Shown here piece by piece: positions 1 to 11,079 of a DNA stretch of 64,000 nt. A program made the translations under genes and the position numbers. Within the stretch, counting starts at the first letter, position 1, and every line of letters starts with the position of its first letter. Where the stretch lies: contig JAKSYS010000145.1 of NCBI GenBank assembly GCA_022925895.1, positions 42,083 to 106,082 of the forward strand, read 5' to 3'. Source of the stretch: Fragilaria crotonensis. Its lineage: Eukaryota; Bacillariophyta; Fragilariophyceae; Fragilariales; Fragilariaceae. Under the pieces are notes generated by a model. The model made no database searches and was not told where the DNA came from. It saw only the letters and a list, made by a program, of their open reading frames with translations.

Positions 1-675
1 GGCATTTGAGGGAAGGCTTAAGTATTCTTCGGGAAAAAACCAATCTGTCTGTTTTGGAACAGCCAATAGCCCTGAACTCAATTGCTTAGACATGGTCATA
101 AGTCATGACATATTTTTTAATGACCTCTGATTAGAGGAGTTCTGTTGCAAGCTCTTTACTATAGAGCATTCAGGAGCTCATAAGATTGAACATACCGTAC
201 GATGCGTGTGCATTGAAGTTGTCGCTCGAAACCTCACATCTGTCAATCCGCACTTTAGGCTTTTTCTATAGGGCAGGTACGACCAGACACTCCATTTATC
301 GTTGGCGTTTAGTATGACCCAAGTGACGCACGCATGCATGTTCAACCGAATTGTCGACGAATCTAGTTGATTCGGAACTCTGAAAAAAGCGACTAATCTA
401 GAGGGTAAGCCGTGGTACAAAACACTCATATTATAACAAGAGCAATCTTTATTCATATTCAGAACTCGGAGTTTGATTGGGTCTGATTTTTGTAAATGAC
501 ATTTCTGTGACCCTGCAAACGGATACGAAGACGTACGTGATGGATATTCTGATCCAAGATCCCTTTTTTTCTTTCTCCAACCAACACGCAAATCCAAATT
601 CTTTTGTTCGTCGACTGAACGATTGAACGATTGAACGATCGAGACGATTGAGAGGAACGATCGACAATTCCTACC
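1..675. other. Intergenic leader of the first DUF6824-like gene
   Basis: No convincing gene. The only local structure I see is a short tandem repeat, three perfect copies of the 8-bp word TGAACGAT at 616-639, followed by degenerate copies up to about 658, just upstream of the start codon at 676. Open frames on the minus strand here have no recognisable domain and read through the short repeat, so I do not call them. Confidence 0.5.
616..639. repeat. 8-bp tandem repeat, three copies
   Basis: TGAACGAT is repeated three times without interruption, about 40 bp before the ATG of DUF6824-like copy 1. Degenerate relatives (CGATCGAGACGATTGAG) continue downstream. It would lie in the 5' UTR or core promoter. 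No equivalent is visible before copy 2. Confidence 0.7.
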
Positions 676-1576
676 ATGACTTTGATCCAGCCGACAGACA
701 TTATGTTGGGACGAGGCCCAACGTGCTACAACAACCCAGGCAACAGGGTGTTTCGGAAGCTGGTCAAGGAGCACGCAGTCTTTTACACGAATAAAGCACG
801 TCGGAAGGAAAAGGCCGCACTAGTCAAGTTGTTGGTTTCCAAGATTGAAGAAAAGGGTATCGTTTTCTCCATCGATCCACACCTGGGACATGGGTTGAAG
901 CACCTCTTCATCTTGTGGAGAAAAAGGTGGGCCATGGGCTTCGTGATGCTCGACTTTCGGCGTCCAAGATATCCGGCGACGTCAATGTACTTCCTAAGAA
1001 GTCTCGTCCCGATACTGCAGAGCAAGCTCACAAGCGCCAGGTCAAGCCAGTCGTCGCCGGTAAGGCACAAACCTCCCGCATTCCAGAGAAAAGAAAACAA
1101 CTCCTCGATATCAAGGCACCTTCCAATCTGAACATGACGTTTGATTCAGACTCGATGCCACATGATAACGCTCTTGGTAACGGATTGTGGGACGATATAG
1201 CACTGCCCTTGTTCGACAATGAGATTGCGGAACGCTCCGAACATTGGGGTAGTGACGGAGACGTTAACAATGTTACAGAGAAATGGCCACATGAACTCTC
1301 TTCATCCTCCGAGGTGGAGCAAGGGCTGGAGGATCGGAAACAAGGGCTGGACGCCAAGAACGACGCAGCGGTGTTCCCGGATGATTCACCAAGTCATGGA
1401 GTAGCACACGCCGCTCACGTTGCGGAACATCTGGATGCGGTTTTGGCCATGTATGCAGCTTTTACAAAGACTCGTTGTCGTTTGAAGACTGCATTGCTGA
1501 CGATCCACATGAGCCATTGGGGTACGATGTCGAGGATGCACAGAGCCTGTGCCGCTGGTTTAGTCATCTTTTGTGA
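676..1576 (+). pseudogene. DUF6824-like gene copy 1, two frame breaks
   Basis: The first 60 codons match the intact paralogue at 5106-6194: an LGRGPTCYNNPGNRVFRKL core, then a basic RRKEKAALVKLLVSKIEEKG helix. At the GGG run 855-857 one base is missing relative to the paralogue. Reading then continues in the next frame through a GTWVEAPLH/EKKVGHGLRDARLS block and an acidic middle. A second single-base loss near 1467 (an AAA run) again shifts frame, after which the conserved C-terminal motif EDAQSLCRWFS is read to a TGA at 1574-1576. With both bases restored it would be a full-length protein of about 300 residues. It is therefore either a young pseudogene or an intact gene with two consensus errors. 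Function of the family is unknown; the N-terminal domain is small and basic. Confidence 0.75.
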
Positions 1577-1654
1577 TTGGAACGGTGCAATACTGGCAAT
1601 AAGCTGAGAAAAGTTTTCGAGAACAATTTTTATAAATTCTGTTATTGCATATCG

Positions 1655-1885
1655 TAATGTGTATCAAGGTGTTTCCATGGTTCGTCGCCAATGTATTTGC
1701 TTATACCATCGCACGCTTCGATACTGACGCCGCGCATGGATGCGTTCTTGAAGGCACATGCCGCAGCAATGTCATGGGCGACCATGATCTCGTGATCGTT
1801 TTTGTTGTGCAAACAAACGTAGGAGGAAAGAGAATATCCTCATGGTATGGTAAGGCGCGGAGCTTCCGAGGTCAATGAAGAACGG
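1655..1885 (-). pseudogene. P5CS remnant A (decayed proA-domain fragment)
   Basis: Plus-strand text here aligns with the reverse complement of the intact P5CS at 6258-8736. The block starting GTTTCCATGGTTCGTC matches P5CS near 6284-6310, GGATGCGTTCTTGAAGGCAC matches 6460-6480, and AAAGAGAATATCC with GGAGCTTCCGAGGTCA matches 7470-7520. About 0.9 kb between roughly 6490 and 7405 of the intact gene is missing at one junction. Nothing is open over useful length. It sits tail-to-tail with DUF6824-like copy 1, exactly as the intact P5CS sits with copy 2, so it is a relic of a copied gene pair. Confidence 0.8.
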
Positions 1886-4800
1886 ATTCGAAGTCATCTT
1901 GTCATGATTGGAATTCCCGTAATACGTCCATCAGAAACGTGCTGCCCAAGCATCTCAGCATCGACAATACGACGGTGGCAACCAAATCTCCCAACCAAAT
2001 CTCCAATTGGAGTGAGGGGCACCCTGACTCCTTAGATACACTATAGTATTCCGACCCTCCACCATGGCACGTTTCGACGTGGCCCGAACCGTGTCGCGAT
2101 CATACGTAAGAACACGACATTTCTTGGATCGGCATGTTTGCTCAGCTTGCTGGCATTGAGGATTGGCGACGTGTTAGGAGGACGCAGGGCGGACGAGCCT
2201 ATACTACGGGTACGCAGAACATGTATGTAGATCGTAGATCCTGAAATTCTTCTCTCTGCGGCTATGTTTACATTTTTACGTACACCAGTAGATACGAAGT
2301 AGAACTGAGCCTCGCTCTCTAGTCTCTAGTAGAGAATAGTATTGGAAGTACTTTACATCTGACATCTGCTCACAGAGCCCGTATGTCATACCAGGCAGCA
2401 CGCAGTTCAGAGAAATGATAGCAACAAATAGAAATGGTCGTCGGTTCTCATGGAGAGTGTTTCTGTCATATCACCGTAAACCGGTGGTATATTCTCACAT
2501 ATTCGCGATGCACGCGATCAGCACTTCATAAGAGAATTCCGCATGTCAATTGTGTTAGAAACATTAAAAATAACCATTTGTATATATATATGCTTAAACA
2601 AAGAGCATTGATATTATACAATTTTCTAAGCAGCATTTCGATGAAGTACTACCGAGGTAGACCTACAGCACCAAAAGCAAATGTGGCCAATCAAAGTCGT
2701 CCTGTCATGAAGTAAATTTTGGTGCTTTTTCAACTGTGTTTGTGACAGACATGAGCAACACCTAAAATGACCACTCTTGCGTCTATGAGGACAAGAATCA
2801 TATAGTAAATGTTAAGTAACATGCATCATACCTCATTGTTGTAGTAATGATGCAGAAACTCAGCAGCTCCATCATAGACGTAAACAGATTTCATTCAAAA
2901 TGAGGTTCCTGGACCAATCTTCCCTGGCTGAATTTGCTTGCTCCAGGATACGACACTGTTATGGGCGACAATCATATGAACTCTGAGTACATGGTGATGT
3001 TTACCAAGTCTCCATTAGTCAAAAAGGTGCTGGCTGCTTCAAAGCACTGCTTTAAACATCATGTACATGCCAAAGTCAGTTTATTTGTGTGTGCCTTCAT
3101 CATCATGATGATGATTCTTCATCAATGATTCTTGCTTGATCAGCCAGACAGCGCACAATTCCCCTGTCCAACATACTTTGTCCATCAATCTATGTGCCCC
3201 TCAACCTACAGCATTGAACCGTATTGGCAAATGTCTCGTCCTCAGGTCATTCAACTCGTGCAGGAATGATGACCATCAAACCGTGATCACGCACTCAACT
3301 CGATTGCTATCATGCGTATGATGCCGTTAATGCTTGTCATCTTGTTGGATCCCATAAAATGTGAAGTCCTGGTCAGATTTTGAGATGACCTACACCCATT
3401 GAATGTTAACCCCCACCATCACATGAAGCGAGAAGCAAACTTCAAGCAGAAACCACCAAGTATTGACCATGGAGGTGGAATGCATCTCCCTCTCCCAGGT
3501 GCACGGGTTATTGTTGATAATCATATATTTTTCTCTTGCACAACGTGAGTGTGACAAACTCCATCTACTTCAATCATGTCAATCATTATCTATATCATCA
3601 TTTGAAGGAGAAGGAAATCTAGTACAGCAAGAACATTTAGTGCTTGCTTTCATTGACAGCCAAGGTGAGTGCTTGTCATTTGACTACTCATTGGCTGATG
3701 TTAAAGTGAGACTGTCGTCCATTCCAGAAACAACAAGGAAGCATTTCGTCATGCCGTCAACTTGCACGCACCAGCGTTTTGTTTCCAAAAATCTGCCTGT
3801 CCATCTATCCGTCATTCAATGTGAAGTTTGGGTACAAGTAGATTTTCAATCCCACCATCCCCAGTGATGTCACCTTCTACCGGTAGTATTAATGTCTGGT
3901 AGTATTGGCTGGTAGTACTCGAGAACACTGCCATTGTAGAAGTGAAAAATTGTGTGTTCCAAACGTTACTTGTACCACAGAATCAAATCTTGCTGATTCC
4001 GAAGCCAGAGTTCAGAGGAGTCAAGGTTATACTAGATGTGTATCTCTCTATATGGATGTATTGGATTTCTGAAGAATTAACACCCTGCTGAGTAGATTGT
4101 AACAAACTCCAAACCTGAGCACTGTACAATGAACATTGATGTTGTAATGCAGAAACATTGGCCAACTGTGGGAGACGGCACAAGTCTCATCGTGTTACTC
4201 AATTATTACTCTGTCGGGAGTTGCTTCGGCGATCCACTTCCTAACCCAGCGAACTGAAACCAGCCGCATCGTTTGCAGAGCCTTTTTACGGCCGAGACAA
4301 GTAGACGATCCAAGCTGAGGTCATCGTGGTATGACAATATAGAATGTACGTTACACCCCTTTTCACGGTATTGTACTAGGTATTCCGAGTATCTGATACC
4401 ACAGATTCGAACCTTGTTGATTCAACTTGATTCATGTTCGCGTGCCTTGTATCACACACAATGACCCAAAACAAGTTTACCCACGTCTGGGAAGAATTGT
4501 GACATGAACTGTAGTAACTCCGATATGTATTGGGTATTGGAGCAGCAGGGTGAGGGGTGATCAATGTAACTCCAAATGACCTAACATTCTGTGCGGTCAT
4601 ACCTTAAGACTTGTTGAGAACCTCGTCCCTAGCAATGACTGCATTTAGGGAAGACTTTTCTCGTACAATGATATTTTTCGACGTGTTTCTCGCATTAACT
4701 CAATATTCATAGGTTCTGTGAAGCACTCTTCAGTCTTCAGATCGTACTTGTACGACAGAGAACAGCATATAGTCGACCATTGCTATATCAATGTTGATGA

Positions 4801-5105
4801 TGAAAATCATGTACGAGAATTCGATAATGTAAATAGTTCGGCATTTTCAAAGCAGCTGTTCTCTATATGTCGTACCATATAGCATAACACATGTGGGATA
4901 AACACTAAGCAACGGAGACCGCTCCTCACTCGAGTAATAGTGACCCTGCGGAATCGAAGTTCTCATTTTGGCTGCTTCGGGGTATCCCTGACATCTGACC
5001 GCGATCGAGTTCGAAATGCAAGGCTCTCTTGTGAGCACATAAACCACACACACAAATCCAATCCTCGTCGCAAATCTCACAAAAACTCAAAATTATTGCT
5101 TTCAG
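1886..5105. other. Gene-poor region between copies 1 and 2
   Basis: About 3.2 kb with no gene I can support. Open frames such as 3463-3867 have no domain, no paralogue in the window and no codon character resembling the real genes. The sequence carries scattered GGTAGTA and CTACCGGTAGT words near 3880-3920, as do other intergenic stretches. It may contain decayed transposon DNA, but I cannot identify a family. Confidence 0.5.
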
Positions 5106-6194
5106 ATGATACACCAAGACGATTATGAGGCTCGTTGCGCAACTGGAAGCAATGCGTCAACAATGTCATTGATCCGGCCGACAGACATTATGCTTGGAAG
5201 AGGCCCCAAGTGCTACAACAACTCTGGCAACAGGGTGCTTCGCAAGCTGATCAAGGAACACGTGGTCCACTACACGAGTACAGCCCGTCGGAGGGAAAAG
5301 GCAGCTTTGGTAAAGCTTTTGGTTTCCACACTTCAAATGAAGGGATATCGTTTTCTCCATCTCTCTCCCACCGGGACCTGGATTGAAGCTCCACTTCACA
5401 TTGCCGAGAAAAAGGTGGGCCATGGGCTTCGAGACGCTCGACTCTCAGTAGCAAGAAATGCCGGCAATGACAATGTTCTTCCGAAGAACTTCCGCCCCTC
5501 CTACAAAGAGCAAATTCACAAGGACCAAGTCACTCCAGTCTTATCTTGGGAGGCAAACAACGACAACGAGGAAGAAATGCAAAGCAACGAGTCAGACGCC
5601 AAGCAAAGCGACACAACTGACTCGGACCCACAACGATGCGATGCATCTCCAACAACGCTGCAGAAATGTGCCAACGACGTCGTGGCTGCCTCATCGGCAA
5701 AGGCAGTTCAGCGCGTGCAAGGAGCGTTTCAGGGGAAGGAACAGCAGCTCGTCAACACCAACGCGGGGCTACAGGAGTACCCTTCTGTTCAAGAAGATGG
5801 GGAGAACGGGAATTTTTCCCTTGTTGGCTGTGGGACTGAAGAAGACGTCGACCAATGGGTTATTGGCGGCAATGTCATCGGCAAGACAGAGCGATGGCCA
5901 GCACGTGGATCCACGTCCTCCTCTTACGCGGAGGCGGTACAACAACGTTTTGAGCACTGGGGGCACAGTTGGGAAAACCTCAAGAACAGTACATGCCAGC
6001 CATATGTTACGCCAAGTACTGGGGAAGCTCTTGACGCTCACCATCTGAATGCTGTGGACATGGCCTTGAACATGTATGCGCCTGCTTATGGCCGCACTTT
6101 TGACAATTTGTTTGATGACGATCCGTATCAGCCAATTGGGTGCGCTGTCGAGGATGCACAAAGCCTTTGTCACTGGTTTAGTACTCTTTCTTGA
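5106..6194 (+). CDS. DUF6824-like protein copy 2, intact
   Basis: Uninterrupted 362-residue frame. After a 19-residue leader comes the family core at residues 20-125: TDIMLGRGPKCYNNSGNRV, the basic RRREKAALVKLLVSTL helix, GYRFLHLSPTGTWIEAP, then EKKVGHGLRDARLS. The middle (about 130-300) is acidic, Q/S/T-rich and probably disordered. The C-terminus holds a second conserved motif, DPYQPIGC with EDAQSLCHWFSTLS, also present in copies 1 and 4. A second ATG at 5163, directly before SLIRPTDIM, is the start that matches copies 1 and 4, so the first 19 codons may be untranslated. It ends 63 bp before the convergent P5CS stop. This is the best reference copy of the family in the window. Biochemical function is unknown; the compact basic domain would suit nucleic-acid binding, but that is inference. 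Confidence 0.85.
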   Translation: MIHQDDYEARCATGSNASTMSLIRPTDIMLGRGPKCYNNSGNRVLRKLIKEHVVHYTSTARRREKAALVKLLVSTLQMKGYRFLHLSPTGTWIEAPLHIAEKKVGHGLRDARLSVARNAGNDNVLPKNFRPSYKEQIHKDQVTPVLSWEANNDNEEEMQSNESDAKQSDTTDSDPQRCDASPTTLQKCANDVVAASSAKAVQRVQGAFQGKEQQLVNTNAGLQEYPSVQEDGENGNFSLVGCGTEEDVDQWVIGGNVIGKTERWPARGSTSSSYAEAVQQRFEHWGHSWENLKNSTCQPYVTPSTGEALDAHHLNAVDMALNMYAPAYGRTFDNLFDDDPYQPIGCAVEDAQSLCHWFSTLS

Positions 6195-6257
6195 GAAAGC
6201 TACGTAATTTTGGAAATATAGACTAGCTTAATTTTTCCAAACTGATTTTTAGAACAC

Positions 6258-8736
6258 TTATAGTAGCTCCTTGTGTGTGTAGTGTTTCAACGGTTCGTCT
6301 CCACTGTATTCACCAACATAGTTCACGCCCTTTGATCTCAACTGCCACTTGGTAGTCAACAATCCTTCCACACCTACAGGACCACGCGCATGGATACGGC
6401 CAGTCGAAATCCCGACTTCGGCACCCAAACCAAATCGGAACCCATCGGCGAACCTCGTGGATGCATTCTTGAAGACACAGGCGGCATCGACGCGTCGGAG
6501 AAACTCCTCGCCGGCTGGATCATCATCGGAACAAATGATCGCTTCGGTGTGACCACTCCCGTACTTGTGGATCCAGTCAATCGCCTCATCCATATTGTCG
6601 ACAACTTCCACCATACAAGTTAGGTCGCCATACTCAAACTTCAAATCTTTCGCAGCAATATCTGCCAGTCCCATTTTCATGGCGCATGGTCCGCCCAAAC
6701 ACTTGACTCCAGCTGCCCGAAGGCTCATGAGGAGCAGTGGTGCCACCCCATTTCGAAGTGTTTCCTTGTGAAGGAGAAGCGTTTCCATGGCGTTACATGC
6801 CGACGGGTAATCTGTTTTAGCGTCAACAACCACCTGACTGGCCGACTCGGCGTCAGCACTGCTGTGGACATAGACATGGCACACCCCGTCGGCATGGCCA
6901 AGTACTGGGATGCGTGTATTGGCCTTGATGTAGGAAACCAAATCATTGCTGCCCCGAGGAATGACAAGGTCAATGACGTCATCCAGGCTCAACATATCAG
7001 CAACTTGACCGCGGCTGGTAACCAGCGCAATAATATCTCGACTGATTTTGCCACCACTTCCACTCTCAATGGCATCGCCAATAACCTTGTGGATGGTGGA
7101 ATTGGAATGCACGGCCTCTTTCCCTCCCTTGAGCAAAAGGCCGTTGCCACTGGCCAGGGCAAGGGCTGAAATTTGAGGCATGGAATCAGGGCGTGACTCG
7201 AAGATAATCATGAGAACTCCAATGGGTACGGTACTGAGGGAGAGTTCCAAGCCATCAGCGAGCTCTCGCTTGGACTTGATGACACCTAGGGGATCCGGCA
7301 TGTCAGCAATCTGACGCAACCCAGACGCGAGCGTGGCAAGCTTCTCATCGGTCAACTTGAGGCGCTTTCGCAAGACCAATGCCGTCCCATCCTTCTCTGC
7401 GTTTGCGACATCAATGTCATTGGCAGCCATAATTTCCTCCTTTCTGGCGACCAATGCGTCAGCGATCGCAAAGAGAATATCCTTGCGATCGTGGAATGGC
7501 AAGGCTTGGAGCTTTCGAGCTTCAGTGCGTGCTGCCACAGCTTTGTTGCGAGCTTCTTCAGAAACGTTTCCATGCTGTGGATCAGAAGAATGGTTTGAGA
7601 AACGAATATGCTTGACGAGATCAGAGCAATCAAGTACAAGTACAACGACTCACGTTTTGAGCAACAAAATCAGCGAGAGCTTGCTTCTCCAATTCACTTC
7701 CTGGTGTCACAAATAAGGTTCCTTTGACACCGTACTGTGGATCGCTGCCTAGAATAGCCCGAACACTGTTAAGATCCGATCCAGCGGCGACAACGCATGC
7801 ACTGCACTGTGATCCAGGTTTGACGGCCGAAGTTGCGGCCTCGATTTTGCTAGACATGCCCCCACGTCCCTGAGCGGACTTGGTTCCAATCTGAACTTCC
7901 GATGTGTCTTGATAAAGGGGAAGGAGCTTTGCATTTGGATTTTCCTTTGGAGAGGAGTCGTAGACACCGTCAACATCCGTCAATAGGAGCAAGACTTCCG
8001 CTCCGAAGGATCTCGCACACAAGGCAGCAAGTGAGTCGTTATCGGAAAAGACGTCATCGCTGGTGTACCCTTGATTGGCAGAAACGGCATCATTTTCGTT
8101 GATAATGGGCACAACGCCCAAATTGAGAAGACGATCCACTGTGTAGACGAGATTCCGCTTACGCTTCTCATCTGTAAAGTCACTCTGAGTGACAAGAATC
8201 TGGGATGCCGCAACATCCCCTTGATCAAAGAGACTGGAATACAAGTTCATCATTTCGAATTGACCCGCAGCAGCGCATGCGCTATCATAAAATTTCTTCT
8301 TTTCCGATTGAGTATGTGGAACGCCTCGTAGATTGAGGAGTGATGCAAAGCTCCCGCTGTTTCGTCGGAGTGCTTCGTCCTTGGCAGCATTCATTTTTTG
8401 TTCTTCCTCACGGTGCATTTCCATAAAGGACATGTTGAGTTTGGATTGCTTCCGAAGGACACGCTTTCCCATCCCAACGGCACCACTCGAAACGAATATA
8501 ACCTGAACACCACTGCGATTCAATTCGGCAATCTGTTCGCAAATGGCACCCAATCTTGTCAAGGATGGACGACCATCTTCATTCGCAACGACAGATGTGC
8601 CGGCCTTGACACAGACACGACGAGCGCTACGAAGAGCAGCACGAGATGGAGGTTCGGATGATGCTGATGTCGCTGATCTTGCAGATGATGAGTTTTGACT
8701 GCTCGTGGCAGTCTCGTTGATGTTGGCGCTGCTCAT
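6258..8736 (-). CDS. P5CS: Delta-1-pyrroline-5-carboxylate synthase (bifunctional), one intron
   Basis: Two exons, 8736-7654 and 7574-6258, joined across a 79-bp intron (7575-7653; GTGAGT donor, CACAG acceptor), give about 799 residues, close to the usual 700-800 of eukaryotic P5CS. Exon 1 is the glutamate 5-kinase domain: KAGTSVV nucleotide site, VSSGAVGMGKR, NENDAVSA and TDVDGVYD. Exon 2 is the gamma-glutamyl phosphate reductase domain: FESRPDSMPQ, PRGSNDLV, DAKTDYPSACNAMETLL with the catalytic Cys, and RIHARGPVGVEGLLTTKW near the end. The enzyme phosphorylates and reduces glutamate with ATP and NADPH to give glutamate semialdehyde/P5C, the first committed step of proline synthesis. The N-terminus is Ser/Ala-rich, without a clear targeting signal. 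I chose the ATG at 8736 because the in-frame codon six bases upstream is TTG. The intron falls exactly between the two catalytic domains. Confidence 0.95.
7575..7653 (-). other. P5CS intron, 79 bp
   Basis: On the coding strand it begins GTGAGTCG after GCTCAAAAC and ends TGATCCACAG before CATGGAAACG. Removing it joins ...ADFVAQN to HGNVSEEARNKAVAAR in frame. This length and the GT-AG borders are the model for introns elsewhere in the window. Confidence 0.9.
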
Positions 8737-9595
8737 TGTCAAAAGGGACGATTGCGCTCACGCCCGTGTATTACTATTACGTTGTCGGGTGGTGTGACAG
8801 TTTACACACTCTTGAACAAACACTGAACACTCACTGCTTGAGCACTGCGTGTTGTGTGCTCAATGTTCAGTATGATGTCTGGCCTCACAGTCCTCCTGTC
8901 ACCGAGTTCTTCAATGAGAAAGAACTTGAATCCTCCGTGATGTGTGTGTGTCGAGTGTCGATGAAGGGCGAGTACAGTACGTCGTTTGATGTTTCCACGT
9001 TCCAGCGCCATATAGCTGAACTCACTCGTACAGTATGGTACAGTACCAGTGTGCTCCCGTATCTACTGTAGGACACTTGGTACTGGATACTGGAGTACTC
9101 TGCTACAGTCACGAGATCAACATTCAGAACTGCATTAATGCACATACCAGATACTGTAGTACCATGTACCATCGATTTCAATAGTGATACTACATACTAC
9201 ATACTACAAATACATGCTCGGAGTACTGCACAAGTAGTACCAGGTAATGAATCGTACTCTTACGGTTCGCTTACAGCCACACATACTTTCAACATTCGGA
9301 GGGACGGACAGTTGTTGGACATGAAACCTATGCATACCTGGTACTAGCTAGTACCGGGTAGTAGAACTACGTATGAATAGCACTGTTACTCGGTACGGGG
9401 TGCTGTAGTGGACCAACCCCAACAAATCGGAGTAACAGTACTTTCGATTTTTAATCGTTGGTACTCGGTACTCCAGTACCACAGTAGTTGTATTCATTAT
9501 TCACGGCGGGCGTGTCTTGATTTCTTGACCCTACATCCTTCGACCGTCGACACTTCACCATCCCAACACAAGAAAAAACATTTAACTACCCAACC
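8737..9595. promoter_or_regulatory. Divergent promoter region, P5CS / SOD-like gene
   Basis: The 859 bp between two divergent start codons must contain both promoters. It is dense in palindromic GTAC words (GTACAGTATGGTACAGTACCAG near 9030-9050, GGTACTCGGTACTCCAGTACC near 9461-9480), like other intergenic stretches. I see no clear TATA box. No gene is supported inside it. Confidence 0.5.
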
Positions 9596-10075
9596 ATGTC
9601 AACCTACTGCGTCTGTGCTCTTCAATCGGAATCAGGATCCTCGGTGCACGGGATCTTGACACTGTCGCAAGCCTCCGAAGATGCTCCGACGGTCATTTCC
9701 GGTGAACTCAAGGGCTTAGCACCCGGCAAGCACGGGATCTCCATCAACGTTTACGGTGATTTGTCCGATGGCGCCACGAGTTGTGGTGAAATCTTCAATC
9801 CATTCGGTCAGCCTCATGGATTTCCAGGTGATGCAACTCGAAAAGTAGGGTCTTTGGGGAATATTATTGCTGGAGACGATGGAAAGGCCTATGTGGAGAT
9901 TGAGGATACGCTTGTCAAGTTGATTGGACCGCATTCGGTGATTGGACGATCGATGCTCGTGTATGCGGCAGAAGACGATGGTGGACGAGGAGGACACGAA
10001 AATTCACTTTCGACTGGCAATGCCGGTCCGAGAGTAGCAGCTGGAGTTATTGGACTCGCAGCATCAAATGCCTAA
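9596..10075 (+). CDS. Cu/Zn-SOD / CCS-fold protein lacking metal ligands
   Basis: 159 residues spanning one SOD beta-barrel domain. Landmarks in order: SGELKGLAPGKHG, a YGDL...SCGEIFNPFG..HG stretch resembling domain II of the copper chaperone CCS, RKVGSLGNI, VIGRSMLVY, EDDGGRGGH and TGNAGPRVAAGVIG. Aligned by eye to SOD1, the copper/zinc ligand positions read Ser (H46), Asn (H48), Ile (H63), His retained (H71), Lys (H80), Ser (D83) and Tyr (H120). Six of seven are therefore lost. The disulfide Cys146 is Ala, while Arg143 is kept. Dismutase activity is not expected. It has no heavy-metal (ATX1-like) domain and no signal peptide, and begins at the first ATG with CAACC before it. It could be a non-catalytic scaffold, a divergent CCS domain-II protein, or a former SOD under new selection. 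Convergent with IMP3. Confidence 0.8.
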   Translation: MSTYCVCALQSESGSSVHGILTLSQASEDAPTVISGELKGLAPGKHGISINVYGDLSDGATSCGEIFNPFGQPHGFPGDATRKVGSLGNIIAGDDGKAYVEIEDTLVKLIGPHSVIGRSMLVYAAEDDGGRGGHENSLSTGNAGPRVAAGVIGLAASNA

Positions 10076-10398
10076 ACTTGTGCTGAAACATGCATTTGCT
10101 TTCGAGCTCGTGCTCTTCCAGTGTCTTTGCCTGGGAGGTATGGTTGGTAGTAGTCCATGGAAAGGCCAGGTCAGCAGACAATGTACTCTCTATAGACTTT
10201 CTACTTCAAACAAAATAACAATTGTCCTTAATTACTATAATCGTTGGCTCTATGATAAGCAGTTTGTAAGGTTACTCGTCTGACAGACGCAAGTCGTAGA
10301 GCTAGTCGATGTATAGCCTAGTCTACCCGACAGAACCAACAACAGCAAAACTTCATCCTAATAATTCTTCCAAATTATAACAAATCATCATACAATAT

Positions 10399-11079
10399 TT
10401 AAAGCAAATCGAAATCATCCAACTTATCATTGTACTTGTGGACGGCCCGTCGTACTTTCGATGAATCGACCCACGTACAAAAGTCCTCCATGGTTTTGGT
10501 CACTAAAAAGGCGGGATCCGTCACCACATTCGGACCAATGCGGACTTGTCCCTGTTCGACAAATTCGACTGCCGTCTTGATGGTTTCGGCCATTTTCAAA
10601 CGCACCATGACCACTGGCAATCGACGACGACACAACGCCGATGCTGTAATCTCATCTGCCTTTTGAAGAGACTTTTGAGTATTGATAATGCCCAAGTCAA
10701 ATAATTTTTGAAGCAATTGATCCGTCATGGCAATACGGAACGGGTCGTCAGGTTTTAGAGTCTATGAATGTGTTGTGTGAGAGAGAAGTTGCAAAAAGGA
10801 ATAGCAAGGACAATGGAGATAACAGGTCAGAATAACCAGCATAAAAAACAACATCAACGTTGGATTCCAACAATAAGGCCTCCAAACGCATCGTACCTTC
10901 AATTTGGCAGATAGCTTCGTAACTTGTCCACATATTCGTTGATAGGCTACAAAATCATTACGATCTTGAATGTGATAGGTTCGCATTACTTTGGCAACTC
11001 TCAAGTTATCCTCTCCTTTCCAACTGTACAAGGATACCTTGCGCAACAGTTTCTTTTCATGATGCTTGAGTTCTCTCAT
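10399..11079 (-). CDS. IMP3: U3 snoRNP protein Imp3 (uS4-like), one intron
   Basis: Exons 11079-10897 and 10761-10399 flank a 135-bp intron (10762-10896; donor GTACGA, acceptor CATAG, phase 0), giving 181 residues against about 184 for human IMP3. The N-terminus MRELKHHEKKLLRKV, the central CRRRLPVVMVRLKMAETI and the S4-type RNA-binding segment VEFVEQGQVRIGPNVVTDPA followed by MEDFCTWVDSSKVRR are diagnostic. The last residues DDFDLL also match the family. Imp3 joins Imp4 and Mpp10 in the small-subunit processome and promotes U3 snoRNA-pre-18S rRNA pairing in the nucleolus. The start is the only in-frame ATG that gives the conserved MRxLKxHE opening. No disruption seen. Confidence 0.95.

Noticed and set aside
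3463-3867. 134-codon plus-strand frame
   Set aside because: No recognisable domain, no paralogue, irregular codon use, and it lies in a gene-poor stretch.
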